From assembly GCA_017651465.1 (NCBI GenBank), contig JAGCCX010000037.1, positions 1 through 50,361 of the forward strand: 50,361 bases of DNA. The letters are read 5' to 3'. The notes under the pieces were generated by a model that saw only the letters and a list, made by a program, of their open reading frames with translations, ran no database searches and was not told the origin of the DNA. Shown piece by piece: positions 33,505-41,105 of the stretch. Numbering within the stretch: position 1 is the first letter of the stretch; every line of letters starts with the position of its first letter. Position numbers and translations under genes: made by a program. The stretch comes from Bacteroidales bacterium. GTDB taxonomy: Bacteria; Bacteroidota; Bacteroidia; Bacteroidales; UBA932.

Positions 33505-34194
33505 TTATCTCAGCTGGAAGATAACAGGGAAGGTGTAAGTCACCTTGACCTTGCGGTCGCGCTGCTTGCCGGGGGTCCACTTGGGAGACTGAGAAACAAC
33601 GCGGACGGCCTCCTTGTCAAGTGAGGGGTCAACACCACGGAGCACCTTTACGCCGGAAACGCTGCCGTCGGTACCCACGGTGAACTGAAGCATCACGCGG
33701 CCCTGTACTCCGTTCTCTTTGGCAACCTCGGGATAAACGAGCCTCTGGTTAACCCACTTGGAGAATTCGTTGGCGTCGCCGCCCATGAATTTGGGCTTCT
33801 CTTCAACGAGTTGGAACGGAATGGTTTCCTCTTCTACTACCTCTTCTTTAACCTCTTCTACGTAGTCCTGAATTTCAACACCAAGGCTGGAATCGTCCTC
33901 GAGGTTGATGATATTATCGTTGACTTTGATGTCGTCGTCGATAATGTCGATCTGGTCCGAAAGGATAGGAACCTTAGCGAGCTCGGGCGGCGGGGGAGGA
34001 GTCTCCTGGGTGATAGGAATGATTTCTTCTTCAATAAGTTCTTTGTTCTCTGCCAGCAGGCCGGAGTCTGCCTTCTCCTTGCTGCTCCACTCGAAGGCGA
34101 AGAGCACGGCCAGGAGAGCGACAACAAATCCAATTTCGACAAACAGCAGACGCTTATTTTCGAGACTGGCCTTTTGTGATTTCTTAACTTCCAT
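33505..34194 (-). CDS. tonB: TonB energy transducer
   Basis: The 229-residue protein has a short basic cytoplasmic start, one membrane helix (about 17-34) and a Pro/Glu-rich periplasmic spacer (ETPPPPPELAKVP, then long acidic stretches). The C-terminal TonB domain (about 150-229) has YPEVAKENGVQGRVMLQFTVGTDGSVSGVKVLRGVDPSLDKEAVRVV. It couples the proton gradient, through ExbBD, to outer-membrane SusC/TonB-dependent receptors. No exbB or exbD is adjacent. It has its own promoter region and terminator, so it is a single-gene unit divergent from ybeY. Confidence 0.95.
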   Translation of the reverse strand: MEVKKSQKASLENKRLLFVEIGFVVALLAVLFAFEWSSKEKADSGLLAENKELIEEEIIPITQETPPPPPELAKVPILSDQIDIIDDDIKVNDNIINLEDDSSLGVEIQDYVEEVKEEVVEEETIPFQLVEEKPKFMGGDANEFSKWVNQRLVYPEVAKENGVQGRVMLQFTVGTDGSVSGVKVLRGVDPSLDKEAVRVVSQSPKWTPGKQRDRKVKVTYTFPVIFQLR

Positions 34195-34224
34195 ATCTAG
34201 TGTTATTTTATTTCGTTCAAGCGG

Positions 34225-34232
34225 TAAAGATA
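34225..34232 (-). promoter_or_regulatory. Probable -7 promoter element of tonB
   Basis: The minus strand reads TATCTTTA (one mismatch), with a TTG 20 nt upstream as -33 element and a 30-nt leader to the ATG at 34194. Confidence 0.5.
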
Positions 34233-34264
34233 TGAATTATTAATTTCAATTCCAATTTTTGTTG

Positions 34265-34272
34265 TAGATTTG
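34265..34272 (+). promoter_or_regulatory. -7 promoter element of ybeY-mnmG
   Basis: TAGATTTG lies 23 nt before the ybeY ATG at 34296, divergent from the tonB promoter. Confidence 0.6.
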
Positions 34273-34295
34273 CGGCGATTTTTGACCGCACGCAA

Positions 34296-34721
34296 ATGGT
34301 ACGATACTATTTTGAGGATATTGAATACAAGTACACGGAACGGCGTTTCACCAACGCCTGGCTCCGTAGGGTGGCTCAGCAGGAACAATGCCAACTAGGT
34401 GACATCAATATTATTTTCTGCTCAGATACGTATCTATTGGGCATTAACTTGCAATTTTTAGGCCACGACTACTATACAGACATCATTACATTCGATTATT
34501 CCGAGAAGCCCGTGCTCTCCGGAGACCTCTTTATAAGTATCGACTCTGTAAGGGAAAATGCGGCTTTTTACGGAGCCTCTTTTGATGAGGAGTTGCACCG
34601 GGTCATAGTTCACGGCCTGCTTCACCTCATAGGTTACGACGATCATACCGAGGCGGATCAAGCCGTTATGCGATCAATGGAGAACAAAAGTCTTGAACTC
34701 CGGCGCGAGATGAAGGGATAG
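34296..34721 (+). CDS. ybeY: Endoribonuclease YbeY
   Basis: The 141-residue UPF0054 metalloprotein is needed for 16S rRNA 3' maturation and ribosome quality control. The zinc motif reads [12 protein letters not shown] (His106, His110, His117). The last His is one residue further than in the common H-x3-H-x5-H pattern, or an Asp takes that place, as variants at this ligand occur in Bacteroidota. The upstream strand DIITFDYSE also fits. The mnmG ATG follows 2 bp after its stop, so the two RNA-processing genes form an operon. Confidence 0.94.
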   Translation: MVRYYFEDIEYKYTERRFTNAWLRRVAQQEQCQLGDINIIFCSDTYLLGINLQFLGHDYYTDIITFDYSEKPVLSGDLFISIDSVRENAAFYGASFDEELHRVIVHGLLHLIGYDDHTEADQAVMRSMENKSLELRREMKG

Positions 34722-34723
34722 TT

Positions 34724-36610
34724 ATGAGCGAGAGCTATGATGTGATTGTGGTTGGCGGCGGACACGCCGGTTGTGAGGCTGCGATGGCGGCCTCGGGACT
34801 TGGCGCGAGTGTGCTGCTGCTCACGATGGACGCGCTCTCGTTTGCCAAAATGAGCTGTAATCCTGCCATAGGCGGCATAGCTAAAGGCCAGATAGTCAGA
34901 GAGATAGATGCGCTTGGCGGGTTTTCGGGGCTGGTTACCGATGCTGCTACTCTGCAGTTCCGGATGCTTAATAAATCGAAGGGTCCCGCTATGTGGAGCC
35001 CCAGGGCGCAGTGCGATAAAATCAGGTTTTCGCTGATATGGAGGGAGTTTCTTGTAAATCGCTGTGGCTTAAGTATTTACGAAGATACGGCAGAATCTTT
35101 CCTCTTTGAGAATTCAAAAATTTGCGGCGTGCGTACGCTTGGAGGGCAGATTTTTAAGTGTAGGACGCTTATTTTGACCGCCGGGACCTTCCTTTCGGGG
35201 CGTTTGTTCGTCGGGCGGAGGCAGTTGGTCGGCGGCCGCATCGGAGAGCGGAGCGCCGATCGTCTCACAGAGCAGTTGGTCGAACGAGGCATTACTACCG
35301 GGCGGATGAAGACCGGCACTCCCCCGCGAATCGACATTACTTCTGTTGATACGTCGGTGCTTTCACGCCAGAAGGGGGATGACGGGCCCGAGCGCTTTTC
35401 TTATTTGGATGTTCCTTCTCGGGTCCAGAAGATTGGTGAGCAGATGGATTGTTTTATCCTTCACACCAACGAAGAAGTTCACCGGCGCCTGCGCGAGGGA
35501 TTCGATGACTCCCCTCTTTTTACCGGCGTTATTCACGGCAGAGGACCTCGGTATTGTCCGAGCATCGAGGATAAACTCCGCGTGTTCCCTGAGAATGATG
35601 CACATCAGCTTTTCTTGGAGCCGGAGGGCTTTGGCACAAATGAGTATTATCTTCAGGGCTTTTCTTCCTCGCTGCCCTTTGATGTTCAGATGAATGCCCT
35701 TCGCGCTATTCCTGGGCTCGCTAATGTTCGTGTGTTCCGCCCTGCGTATGCTGTGGAATATGATTATTTCGACCCTTCGCTGCTTAAAGCGACGCTGGAA
35801 TCGCGTGTCGTTGACGGGTTGTATCTGGCGGGACAGGTGAACGGTACTACCGGTTATGAAGAAGCAGCGGCCCAAGGCCTTATTGCCGGAATCAATGCGG
35901 CGCTGGCGGTTTCCGGCAGGGATCCGTTCGTGCTCTCGAGGGATGAGGCTTATATCGGAGTCCTCATTGACGATTTAATTACCAAGGGAGTTGATGAGCC
36001 GTACCGGATGTTTACGTCGCGTGCGGAGTATCGTATTCTGCTTCGCCAGGATAATGCGGACCAACGGCTTACTGAACGCTCCCATGCTATTGGATTGGCT
36101 ACTGAAGAACGCTATTCCCGTATGATGCGGAAGTACGATTCCGCCCGGCGTTTGACCGAACTCTGCGAGTCCAGCAAGCTTACCGCTGCGGCGTCTAATG
36201 AGTTCTTGAGATTGAATGGTTCTGCTGAGCTGACAGAATCGAAGCGTCTTTCTGATGTTGCAACTCGGCCCGAGCTTTCTTTGGCCGATATTCTTGGACT
36301 TGTTCCACGTGGAACATTTGCCAAATTTGGCCTCGACGGATTGCCGGAGCGAGAGGTGGTAGATTCGGTCGAAATTAATCTTAAATATAAAGGATATATT
36401 CAGCGCGAACGCTTGCAGGTCGATAAGCAGCGACGTCTCGAGTCGCTCGAGATTCCAGAGAACTTTGATTTTGATAAGCTCAACGGACTTACTATCGAGT
36501 GTCGTCAGAAGTTTAAACGCTACGCTCCGCGCACCATCGGTCAGGCCTCGCGCATATCCGGAGTCTCCCCTGCCGACATTTCTGTGCTTTTAGTTTATTT
36601 CGGCCGCTAA
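34724..36610 (+). CDS. mnmG: tRNA uridine-5-carboxymethylaminomethyl enzyme MnmG (GidA)
   Basis: The 628-residue protein is of normal MnmG length. The FAD-binding motif [17 protein letters not shown] is at the N-terminus, followed by [28 protein letters not shown], and [23 protein letters not shown]. The C-terminal helical domain ends with [13 protein letters not shown] and [14 protein letters not shown]. With MnmE it modifies the wobble uridine of several tRNAs, using FAD and methylene-tetrahydrofolate. A perfect parS-like palindrome (36301-36316) is embedded in its codons (VPRGTF) and a second lies 1 bp after its stop. mnmG is next to the origin in many bacteria. Confidence 0.98.
   Translation: MSESYDVIVVGGGHAGCEAAMAASGLGASVLLLTMDALSFAKMSCNPAIGGIAKGQIVREIDALGGFSGLVTDAATLQFRMLNKSKGPAMWSPRAQCDKIRFSLIWREFLVNRCGLSIYEDTAESFLFENSKICGVRTLGGQIFKCRTLILTAGTFLSGRLFVGRRQLVGGRIGERSADRLTEQLVERGITTGRMKTGTPPRIDITSVDTSVLSRQKGDDGPERFSYLDVPSRVQKIGEQMDCFILHTNEEVHRRLREGFDDSPLFTGVIHGRGPRYCPSIEDKLRVFPENDAHQLFLEPEGFGTNEYYLQGFSSSLPFDVQMNALRAIPGLANVRVFRPAYAVEYDYFDPSLLKATLESRVVDGLYLAGQVNGTTGYEEAAAQGLIAGINAALAVSGRDPFVLSRDEAYIGVLIDDLITKGVDEPYRMFTSRAEYRILLRQDNADQRLTERSHAIGLATEERYSRMMRKYDSARRLTELCESSKLTAAASNEFLRLNGSAELTESKRLSDVATRPELSLADILGLVPRGTFAKFGLDGLPEREVVDSVEINLKYKGYIQRERLQVDKQRRLESLEIPENFDFDKLNGLTIECRQKFKRYAPRTIGQASRISGVSPADISVLLVYFGR
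36301..36316. promoter_or_regulatory. ParB-binding parS-like site 1 (inside mnmG)
   Basis: TGTTCCACGTGGAACA is a perfect 16-bp palindrome. The widely conserved parS consensus is TGTTNCACGTGNAACA, so every fixed base matches. It is located within the mnmG coding sequence. ParA and ParB genes are not in this window. Confidence 0.8.
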
Positions 36611-36611
36611 T

Positions 36612-36627
36612 TGTTCCACGTGGAACG
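36612..36627. promoter_or_regulatory. ParB-binding parS-like site 2 (after mnmG)
   Basis: TGTTCCACGTGGAACG matches site 1 at 15 of 16 positions and begins 1 bp after the mnmG stop. The 311-bp spacing to site 1 fits a small parS cluster. Confidence 0.78.
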
Positions 36628-36632
36628 CTTAA

Positions 36633-36753
36633 GCAGCATCGGCTGTCTAACCAGAAACCTCGCTTCGCTCGTCCCTCCCAGCCTTCGGCCGGGCCCCTCC
36701 CGTTCACGTGGCCACGGGCGGCCACGGTTTCTTGCCTAGACAGCCGATGCTGC
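36633..36753 (+). repeat. Structured repeat family 1, copy D
   Basis: The closing stem has 17 bp (36633-36649/36737-36753), an internal loop, and 7 bp more (36653-36659/36726-36732). The first hairpin is weak but keeps the GCTTCGC loop. The second is CCC-A-GCC-TTC-GGC-C-GGG (36677-36693), followed by CCCCT. In the pseudoknot CCCGT (36699-36703) pairs with ACGGG (36714-36718), and CGTGGCC (36707-36713) with GGCCACG (36720-36726). It lies between the convergent ends of mnmG and ruvA. Confidence 0.82.
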
Positions 36754-36773
36754 CGATGTTCCTGCATATTATA

Positions 36774-36838
36774 AGCGGGACAGCATTCACAACTGACTTT
36801 GGCCCTTACGAACAGGAGGTTGTGGATGCTGTCCCGCT
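36774..36838 (+). repeat. Hairpin repeat family 2, copy 3 (intergenic)
   Basis: A 20-bp stem (36774-36793 with 36819-36838) has one T-G wobble and an apical loop containing the same 24-nt core (36795-36818) as the two copies in yfhO. Stem sequence is unrelated to the other copies. It sits 18 bp before the ruvA stop, where it could also serve as the transcript end of ruvA, although no clear T-run follows on that strand. Confidence 0.85.
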
Positions 36839-36856
36839 AAAAAAGTATCCAGGCTG

Positions 36857-37450
36857 CTACAGCATTTGGAGGGCAGACTTGATAATCTGCTCCACGCTGG
36901 CACGAGGATTGGCCTTGAGAATGTCCTGAATAGCTTTGTTGATATTTGGCTTGGTGAACCCGAGCATCTGCAGCGCGCTGGCTGCTTCATCGGCCGCTGC
37001 ATTTTTATCGGCAGTAAAGAGCACCTCCGAGCTGGCCCCATCTCCCTTCACTATCTTATCTTTCAGCTCCAGAATCATGCGCTGGGCGCTCTTCAGTCCT
37101 ATACCTTTAACAGACTTTAGCGCGTTTACATTTTCCGAAAGGATAGCTTCGCGCAGCTCGTCGGAAGTAAGTGACGACAATATCATCCGCGCCGACGCCG
37201 CGCCCATCCCGGACACGCCGGTAATAAGGCGGAACAGCTCCCGCTCTTCTTTTCCGGCGAATCCGTAGTCGACCTGTGTGCCGTCCCGCTGGTTGAGCTG
37301 GGTCTGGATGTATATTGTAGCTTCCTTCTTGCCCTCAAGAGCCTCGTAGGTCTGCAGAGATATTTCAAGACTGTAACCAAGTCCCTGGTTGTCAACAACC
37401 ATTCTGGTGGGCGTGAGTTCCGCAATGCGGCCGGAAATGTAATCGAGCAT
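36857..37450 (-). CDS. ruvA: Holliday junction branch migration protein RuvA
   Basis: The 197-residue protein has the N-terminal OB-fold domain (MLDYISGRIAELTPTRMVVDNQGLGYSLEIS). Two helix-hairpin-helix motifs follow (LITGVSGMGAASARMILSSL and LKSVKGIGLKSAQRMILELKDK), then the flexible linker and the RuvB-binding domain (about 150-197, ASALQMLGFTKPNINKAIQDILK). RuvA tetramers hold the four-way junction for RuvB. A longer frame reaches 37510, but the promoter TAACTTTG (37468-37475) is inside it, so the start is 37450. It is divergent from the dipeptide epimerase gene. Confidence 0.98.
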   Translation of the reverse strand: MLDYISGRIAELTPTRMVVDNQGLGYSLEISLQTYEALEGKKEATIYIQTQLNQRDGTQVDYGFAGKEERELFRLITGVSGMGAASARMILSSLTSDELREAILSENVNALKSVKGIGLKSAQRMILELKDKIVKGDGASSEVLFTADKNAAADEAASALQMLGFTKPNINKAIQDILKANPRASVEQIIKSALQML

Positions 37451-37467
37451 AGTGTGTGTTGTTTTTA

Positions 37468-37475
37468 CAAAGTTA
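37468..37475 (-). promoter_or_regulatory. -7 promoter element of ruvA
   Basis: The minus strand reads TAACTTTG, 17 nt before the ruvA ATG. It is part of a pair of divergent promoters whose -7 boxes are 11 bp apart. Confidence 0.6.
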
Positions 37476-37486
37476 CTTAATTTTTG

Positions 37487-37494
37487 TAAATTTG
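37487..37494 (+). promoter_or_regulatory. -7 promoter element of the epimerase-suf-folK operon
   Basis: TAAATTTG lies 23 nt before the ATG at 37518 and overlaps the upstream part of the divergent ruvA promoter, so the two may compete for polymerase. Confidence 0.6.
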
Positions 37495-37517
37495 TAATCC
37501 AGTCAATCATAAGTCAA

Positions 37518-38651
37518 ATGAAACGCAGAGAGTTTATCGGTGCTTCGCTTGCAGCCGCAGCGGCCGCAGGCCTATCGTCGTGTAGTTTAGGAGCGCCCAA
37601 AGCGCCTATGGCCGCCCGTAAGCACTCCGGTAGGATGACTCTGCGCTTCTATCCGTACGAGCTCCAGCTCGCCCACACCTTTACCGTATCCAGTTACAGC
37701 CGAACTACAACCCCGGACGTGCAGGTCGAAATTGATTTTGACGGCATCACCGGCTATGGCGAGGCGTCTATGCCCCCGTATCTCGGGCACACTGTCGAGA
37801 GCGTGTGCGCATTCTTGTCTAAAGTCGATCTGAGCCAGTTCGAGAGCCCCTTCCTGCTCGAAGACATTATGGAGTATCTTGACTCCCTCTCGGACGGAGA
37901 CTCCCCTGCCAAGGCCGCAATCGACATTGCCCTTCACGACCTTTGCGGCAAGTTGATGGGAGAGCCGCTTTTCCGCATCTGGGGCTACAACCCCGCCAAA
38001 GCCGGCCCTACCACCTTTACAATAGGCATTGATACGCCCGAAGTAGTTCGCGAGAAGACCCTGGAGTGCGCCGGGCTCTATCGCATCCTCAAGGTCAAGG
38101 TCGGCCTGGACAGCGACGAGCAGATGATTCGCACTATTCGCAGCGTCACCGATCTTCCGCTTGCCGTGGATGCAAATCAGGGATGGAAAGACCGCAGTAA
38201 GGCTCTTGACGAGATATTCTGGCTAAAGGAGAACGGCGTGGTGCTGGTGGAGCAGCCGCTGGCCAAAGAGAACATCGACGATACTGCCTGGCTCACCGAG
38301 CGCAGTCCCCTGCCGATCATTGCCGACGAGGCTATCCAGCGTCTTAAGGATATTCCCCGCATCAAAGGCGCTTACAGCGGTATCAATATAAAACTTATGA
38401 AGTGCACCGGCTTGCTGGAGGCGCGCAAAATGATTGCTTACGCAAGGGCCGAGGGAATGAAGGTGATGGTGGGATGTATGACCGAAACCTCCTGCGCCTG
38501 CACCGCCGCCGCCCATCTGGCGCCCGCTGTAGATTTCTGCGACATCGACGGTAACCTGTTGATAACCAACGATTTATTTAAGGGAATGGTGGTTCGGGAC
38601 GGCTTGATGCAACTTCCGGACTCCCCCGGCCTAGGACTTACAAAGATATGA
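37518..38651 (+). CDS. Exported dipeptide epimerase (L-Ala-D/L-Glu type, enolase superfamily)
   Basis: The 377-residue protein starts with a twin-arginine-like lipoprotein signal (KRREFIG, Ala-rich core, SSC at about residue 23), so it may be folded in the cytoplasm and anchored outside. The barrel has the catalytic pair KVKVG and NIKLMK. Metal ligands are in VDANQG, VLVEQPL and IIADEA, and the C-terminal D-I-D of FCDIDGNLL marks the dipeptide epimerase subgroup. It would interconvert Ala-Glu epimers from peptidoglycan turnover; other dipeptides are possible. The stop overlaps the sufS start, so it leads the suf operon. Confidence 0.92.
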   Translation: MKRREFIGASLAAAAAAGLSSCSLGAPKAPMAARKHSGRMTLRFYPYELQLAHTFTVSSYSRTTTPDVQVEIDFDGITGYGEASMPPYLGHTVESVCAFLSKVDLSQFESPFLLEDIMEYLDSLSDGDSPAKAAIDIALHDLCGKLMGEPLFRIWGYNPAKAGPTTFTIGIDTPEVVREKTLECAGLYRILKVKVGLDSDEQMIRTIRSVTDLPLAVDANQGWKDRSKALDEIFWLKENGVVLVEQPLAKENIDDTAWLTERSPLPIIADEAIQRLKDIPRIKGAYSGINIKLMKCTGLLEARKMIAYARAEGMKVMVGCMTETSCACTAAAHLAPAVDFCDIDGNLLITNDLFKGMVVRDGLMQLPDSPGLGLTKI

Positions 38652-39859
38652 TGAAAAGCATTGACGACATAAGGGCTCAGTTTCCACAGCTACAGCGCAC
38701 GGTTTATGGCAAACCGTTGGTGTATCTTGACAATGCGGCCACTTCGCTGCGGCCCGCAAGCGTGATTGAGCGGTGGACTCGCAGCGCCGCCTCCCAGAGC
38801 GCCAATCTGCACCGGGCGGTACACTGCGTGGCGGTTGAGGCAACGGAAGCATACGAGCAGGCCCGCGATGCCGTGCGTGATTTTATCAATGCCCCTGAGC
38901 GTGAGGAAGTTATCTTCACTTCAGGAACCACGCACTCCATCAATCTCGCCGCGTATTCCATCGGCCAGGCCTTTATCTCCGAGGGCGACGAAGTGATTGT
39001 GTCCGAGGGCGAGCACCATTCGAACATCGTTCCCTGGCAGCTGATGTGCGAGCGCAGGGGTGCATCTCTGCGCATTCTCCCGGTAGATGAAACGGGGCAT
39101 ATTCTCATCGACCTGCTTCCCTCCCTTATTTCGCCCCGCACAAGGCTTGTTTGCCTCGCTCACGTTTCGAATGTGCTCGGGCTCGTCAATCCCGTGCGCA
39201 GCATTGCAGATATTTGCCATAGCAAGGGAGTGATGCTGCTCGTTGACGGGGCGCAGGGCATTGTGCATCAAAATGTTGATGTTCAGGCACTTGGCTGCGA
39301 CTTTTATGCCTTTTCGGGGCACAAAATGTACGGCGCGCCCGGAACCGGTGTGCTTTGGGGGCGCCGCGCGCTGCTGGAGCAGATGCCACCGATGTTCGGC
39401 GGGGGAGAGATGATCCAAACCGTTAGCTGGAGCGGCAGCACCTGGGCTCCCCTGCCCGCCAAATTCGAGGCCGGCACGCAGGATATTTCGGCAGTCCCCT
39501 GCTGGGTTCCGGCCATCGAGGTGCTCAAAGAAATGCCCCAGGACGATGCCCTGAGGGACTATATCTACGATGCGCTGACCTCAATCGACGGCCTTACGCT
39601 TTACGGCAGGAGCTCCGAGCTCTCCGAAAAGGTGCCGCTGTTCTCGTTTGCCGTACAGGGGGTGCACCACGAGGATCTGGCACTCATTTTGGACAAGATG
39701 GGCATTGCCGTGCGCTCCGGGCAGATGTGCGCCGAACCCCTGATGGACCGCTTTGGGGTGACCGGAATGCTCAGGGCGTCGTTTGCGCCGTATAACACAA
39801 TGCAGGAAGCGGAATATTTTGTATCTTCGCTGCTCAAAGCAATTAAGATGCTCCAATGA
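38648..39859 (+). CDS. sufS: Cysteine desulfurase SufS
   Basis: The 403-residue group II cysteine desulfurase has the PLP lysine in FSGHKMYGAPGTGVLWG (Lys226) and the persulfide-carrying cysteine in RSGQMCAEPLMDRFG (Cys361). EGEHHSNIVPWQ and VDGAQGIVHQ contact the cofactor. It removes sulfur from cysteine for iron-sulfur cluster assembly and hands it to SufE, encoded next. The ATGATG start offers two in-frame ATGs; 38648 overlaps the epimerase stop. The scaffold genes sufBCD are not in this window. Confidence 0.97.
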   Translation: MMKSIDDIRAQFPQLQRTVYGKPLVYLDNAATSLRPASVIERWTRSAASQSANLHRAVHCVAVEATEAYEQARDAVRDFINAPEREEVIFTSGTTHSINLAAYSIGQAFISEGDEVIVSEGEHHSNIVPWQLMCERRGASLRILPVDETGHILIDLLPSLISPRTRLVCLAHVSNVLGLVNPVRSIADICHSKGVMLLVDGAQGIVHQNVDVQALGCDFYAFSGHKMYGAPGTGVLWGRRALLEQMPPMFGGGEMIQTVSWSGSTWAPLPAKFEAGTQDISAVPCWVPAIEVLKEMPQDDALRDYIYDALTSIDGLTLYGRSSELSEKVPLFSFAVQGVHHEDLALILDKMGIAVRSGQMCAEPLMDRFGVTGMLRASFAPYNTMQEAEYFVSSLLKAIKMLQ

Positions 39860-40266
39860 CACTTAAAGAGAAGCAACAACAGATAATTGACGACTTTTCG
39901 CTCTACGAGGAGTGGCTCGACAAGTACGAGTATATCATCGAACTTGGCAAGGCGCTGCCTCCGTTCCCCGAGGAACTTAAAACCGAAGACCGCCTTATAA
40001 AGGGCTGTCAGTCAAGGGTTTGGCTTGATTGTGAAGTGAGTGGGGGAGTGCTGGTGTTCCGCGCCGACAGCGACGCCATCATTACCAAGGGCATCATCAG
40101 CCTGCTTATCAGCGTCTATTCCGGGCAAACCCCGCAGGAGATTCTCAATGACGATTTTTCGTTTCTGGACGCACTTGGGCTCAAAGAGAATCTGTCGCCC
40201 ACAAGGGCCGGCGGGCTCGCGTCAATGATAGCGACCATTAAAGCTAAAGCTGCTGAAAATGAGTGA
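39856..40266 (+). CDS. sufE: Sulfur acceptor protein SufE
   Basis: The 136-residue protein has the reactive cysteine in KGCQSRVWL at residue 51, the same position as in E. coli SufE, and the closing LSPTRAGGLASMIATIK. It accepts persulfide sulfur from SufS and activates it. Its ATG overlaps the sufS stop (ATGA), and its own 3' end overlaps the next gene by 8 bp. Confidence 0.97.
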   Translation: MTLKEKQQQIIDDFSLYEEWLDKYEYIIELGKALPPFPEELKTEDRLIKGCQSRVWLDCEVSGGVLVFRADSDAIITKGIISLLISVYSGQTPQEILNDDFSFLDALGLKENLSPTRAGGLASMIATIKAKAAENE

Positions 40267-40615
40267 GAATGAGGTCCTGACACCGGAGGATGTAAAAGCT
40301 CTTGCTCCTCTCTACGATGCTGTTGTGCTCTCGCTCAAGGCGGTGTACGACCCGGAGATTCCCGTCAATATCTACGACCTGGGTCTTATCTACGAGCTGA
40401 ATATCAACAAGGAGCACGAGGTGTTCATCAAGATGACCTTTACTGCGCCCAATTGCCCCATGGCCGACGAGGTGCTGGAAGAGGTAAAAACCAATGTAGA
40501 GAGCACTCCGGGCGTGAAAAGCTGCCAGATAGAGCTCACGTTCGATCCCGTTTGGGACCAGAGTATGCTCTCCGACGAGGCCCGGGTGGCCCTTGGCTGG
40601 GATCCGGAGCTATGA
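40259..40615 (+). CDS. DUF59/MIP18 family iron-sulfur assembly protein (SufT-like)
   Basis: The 118-residue protein has the DUF59 signature: YDPEIPVNIYDLGLIYELNI, then FTAPNCPMADEVLEEV with a single conserved Cys, then VWDQSMLSDEARVALGW. Members help mature iron-sulfur proteins; in many bacteria SufT-type proteins travel with suf genes, as here. It lies between sufE and folK with overlapping reading frames on both sides, so it is surely co-translated. Confidence 0.92.
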   Translation: MSENEVLTPEDVKALAPLYDAVVLSLKAVYDPEIPVNIYDLGLIYELNINKEHEVFIKMTFTAPNCPMADEVLEEVKTNVESTPGVKSCQIELTFDPVWDQSMLSDEARVALGWDPEL

Positions 40616-41034
40616 GGCAGGAGGATCTCGTTCTGCTGCTCGGCACCAACCTGGGCGATAGGGAAGCGAACATCCGCAAGGCCCTGGAGGCGCTTGACAA
40701 GGCATTCGGCGGGCGGAGAGTTAAGACTACCGGCATTATTGAAACCGAGGCTTGCGGCTTTGACGGGCCGCCGTTCCTGAATGCCGTGGCGGTGTACCGC
40801 AGCGCCCACAAGCCCGAAAACATACTCAGAATCTGCAAGCAGATAGAGCGCTCTATGGGCCGCACCGACGCTCCGGAATACGCCCCCGACGGCTCCCGCA
40901 TCTATCACAACCGCATCATCGACATCGATATATTGTTCTACGGGGAACACTCCGTCAGCACCCCCCAACTCACCATTCCGCACCCCCAGGTGCATTCCCG
41001 CCCCTTTGTGAAGCAGCTGCTGGAGATGCTGTAA
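40612..41034 (+). CDS. folK: HPPK, 6-hydroxymethyl-7,8-dihydropterin pyrophosphokinase
   Basis: The 140-residue enzyme starts with LVLLLGTNLGDREANIRKALEAL and has the pterin-binding GPPFLNAVAVY. The ATP/Mg motif is RIYHNRIIDIDILFYG, ending in IPHPQVHSRPFVKQLLEM. It transfers pyrophosphate from ATP to the pterin precursor of folate. The frame is open far upstream, but the ATG at 40612 overlaps the previous stop as ATGA and begins family similarity. It is the last gene of the operon; the terminator at 41055-41085 follows. Confidence 0.96.
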   Translation: MRQEDLVLLLGTNLGDREANIRKALEALDKAFGGRRVKTTGIIETEACGFDGPPFLNAVAVYRSAHKPENILRICKQIERSMGRTDAPEYAPDGSRIYHNRIIDIDILFYGEHSVSTPQLTIPHPQVHSRPFVKQLLEML

Positions 41035-41054
41035 GGCTCCTTTGAAATAGAAAA

Positions 41055-41085
41055 ACGGACGGGAATCTGTGCGATCTCCGTCCGT
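41055..41085. terminator. Terminator shared by folK and the small barrel gene
   Basis: ACGGACGG (41055-41062) pairs perfectly with CCGTCCGT (41078-41085). A run of five T follows on the minus strand, so it works best for the barrel gene. Confidence 0.75.
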
Positions 41086-41105
41086 TGTACTATCAAGATA
41101 AAGTT

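Noticed and set aside
27438-36753. Family-1 elements as known self-cleaving ribozymes or integron attC sites
   Set aside because: The hammerhead core (CUGAUGA/GAAA) is absent. The 24-27 bp closing stem does not fit the HDV-like or twister folds, and no GTTRRRY-type attC core is visible. This was checked by eye only.
27438-36753. Family-1 elements as plain intrinsic terminators
   Set aside because: No T-run follows the stems, copies A and B lie upstream of minus-strand genes, and a simple terminator would not need a conserved pseudoknot. Copies C and D might still act secondarily as transcript ends.
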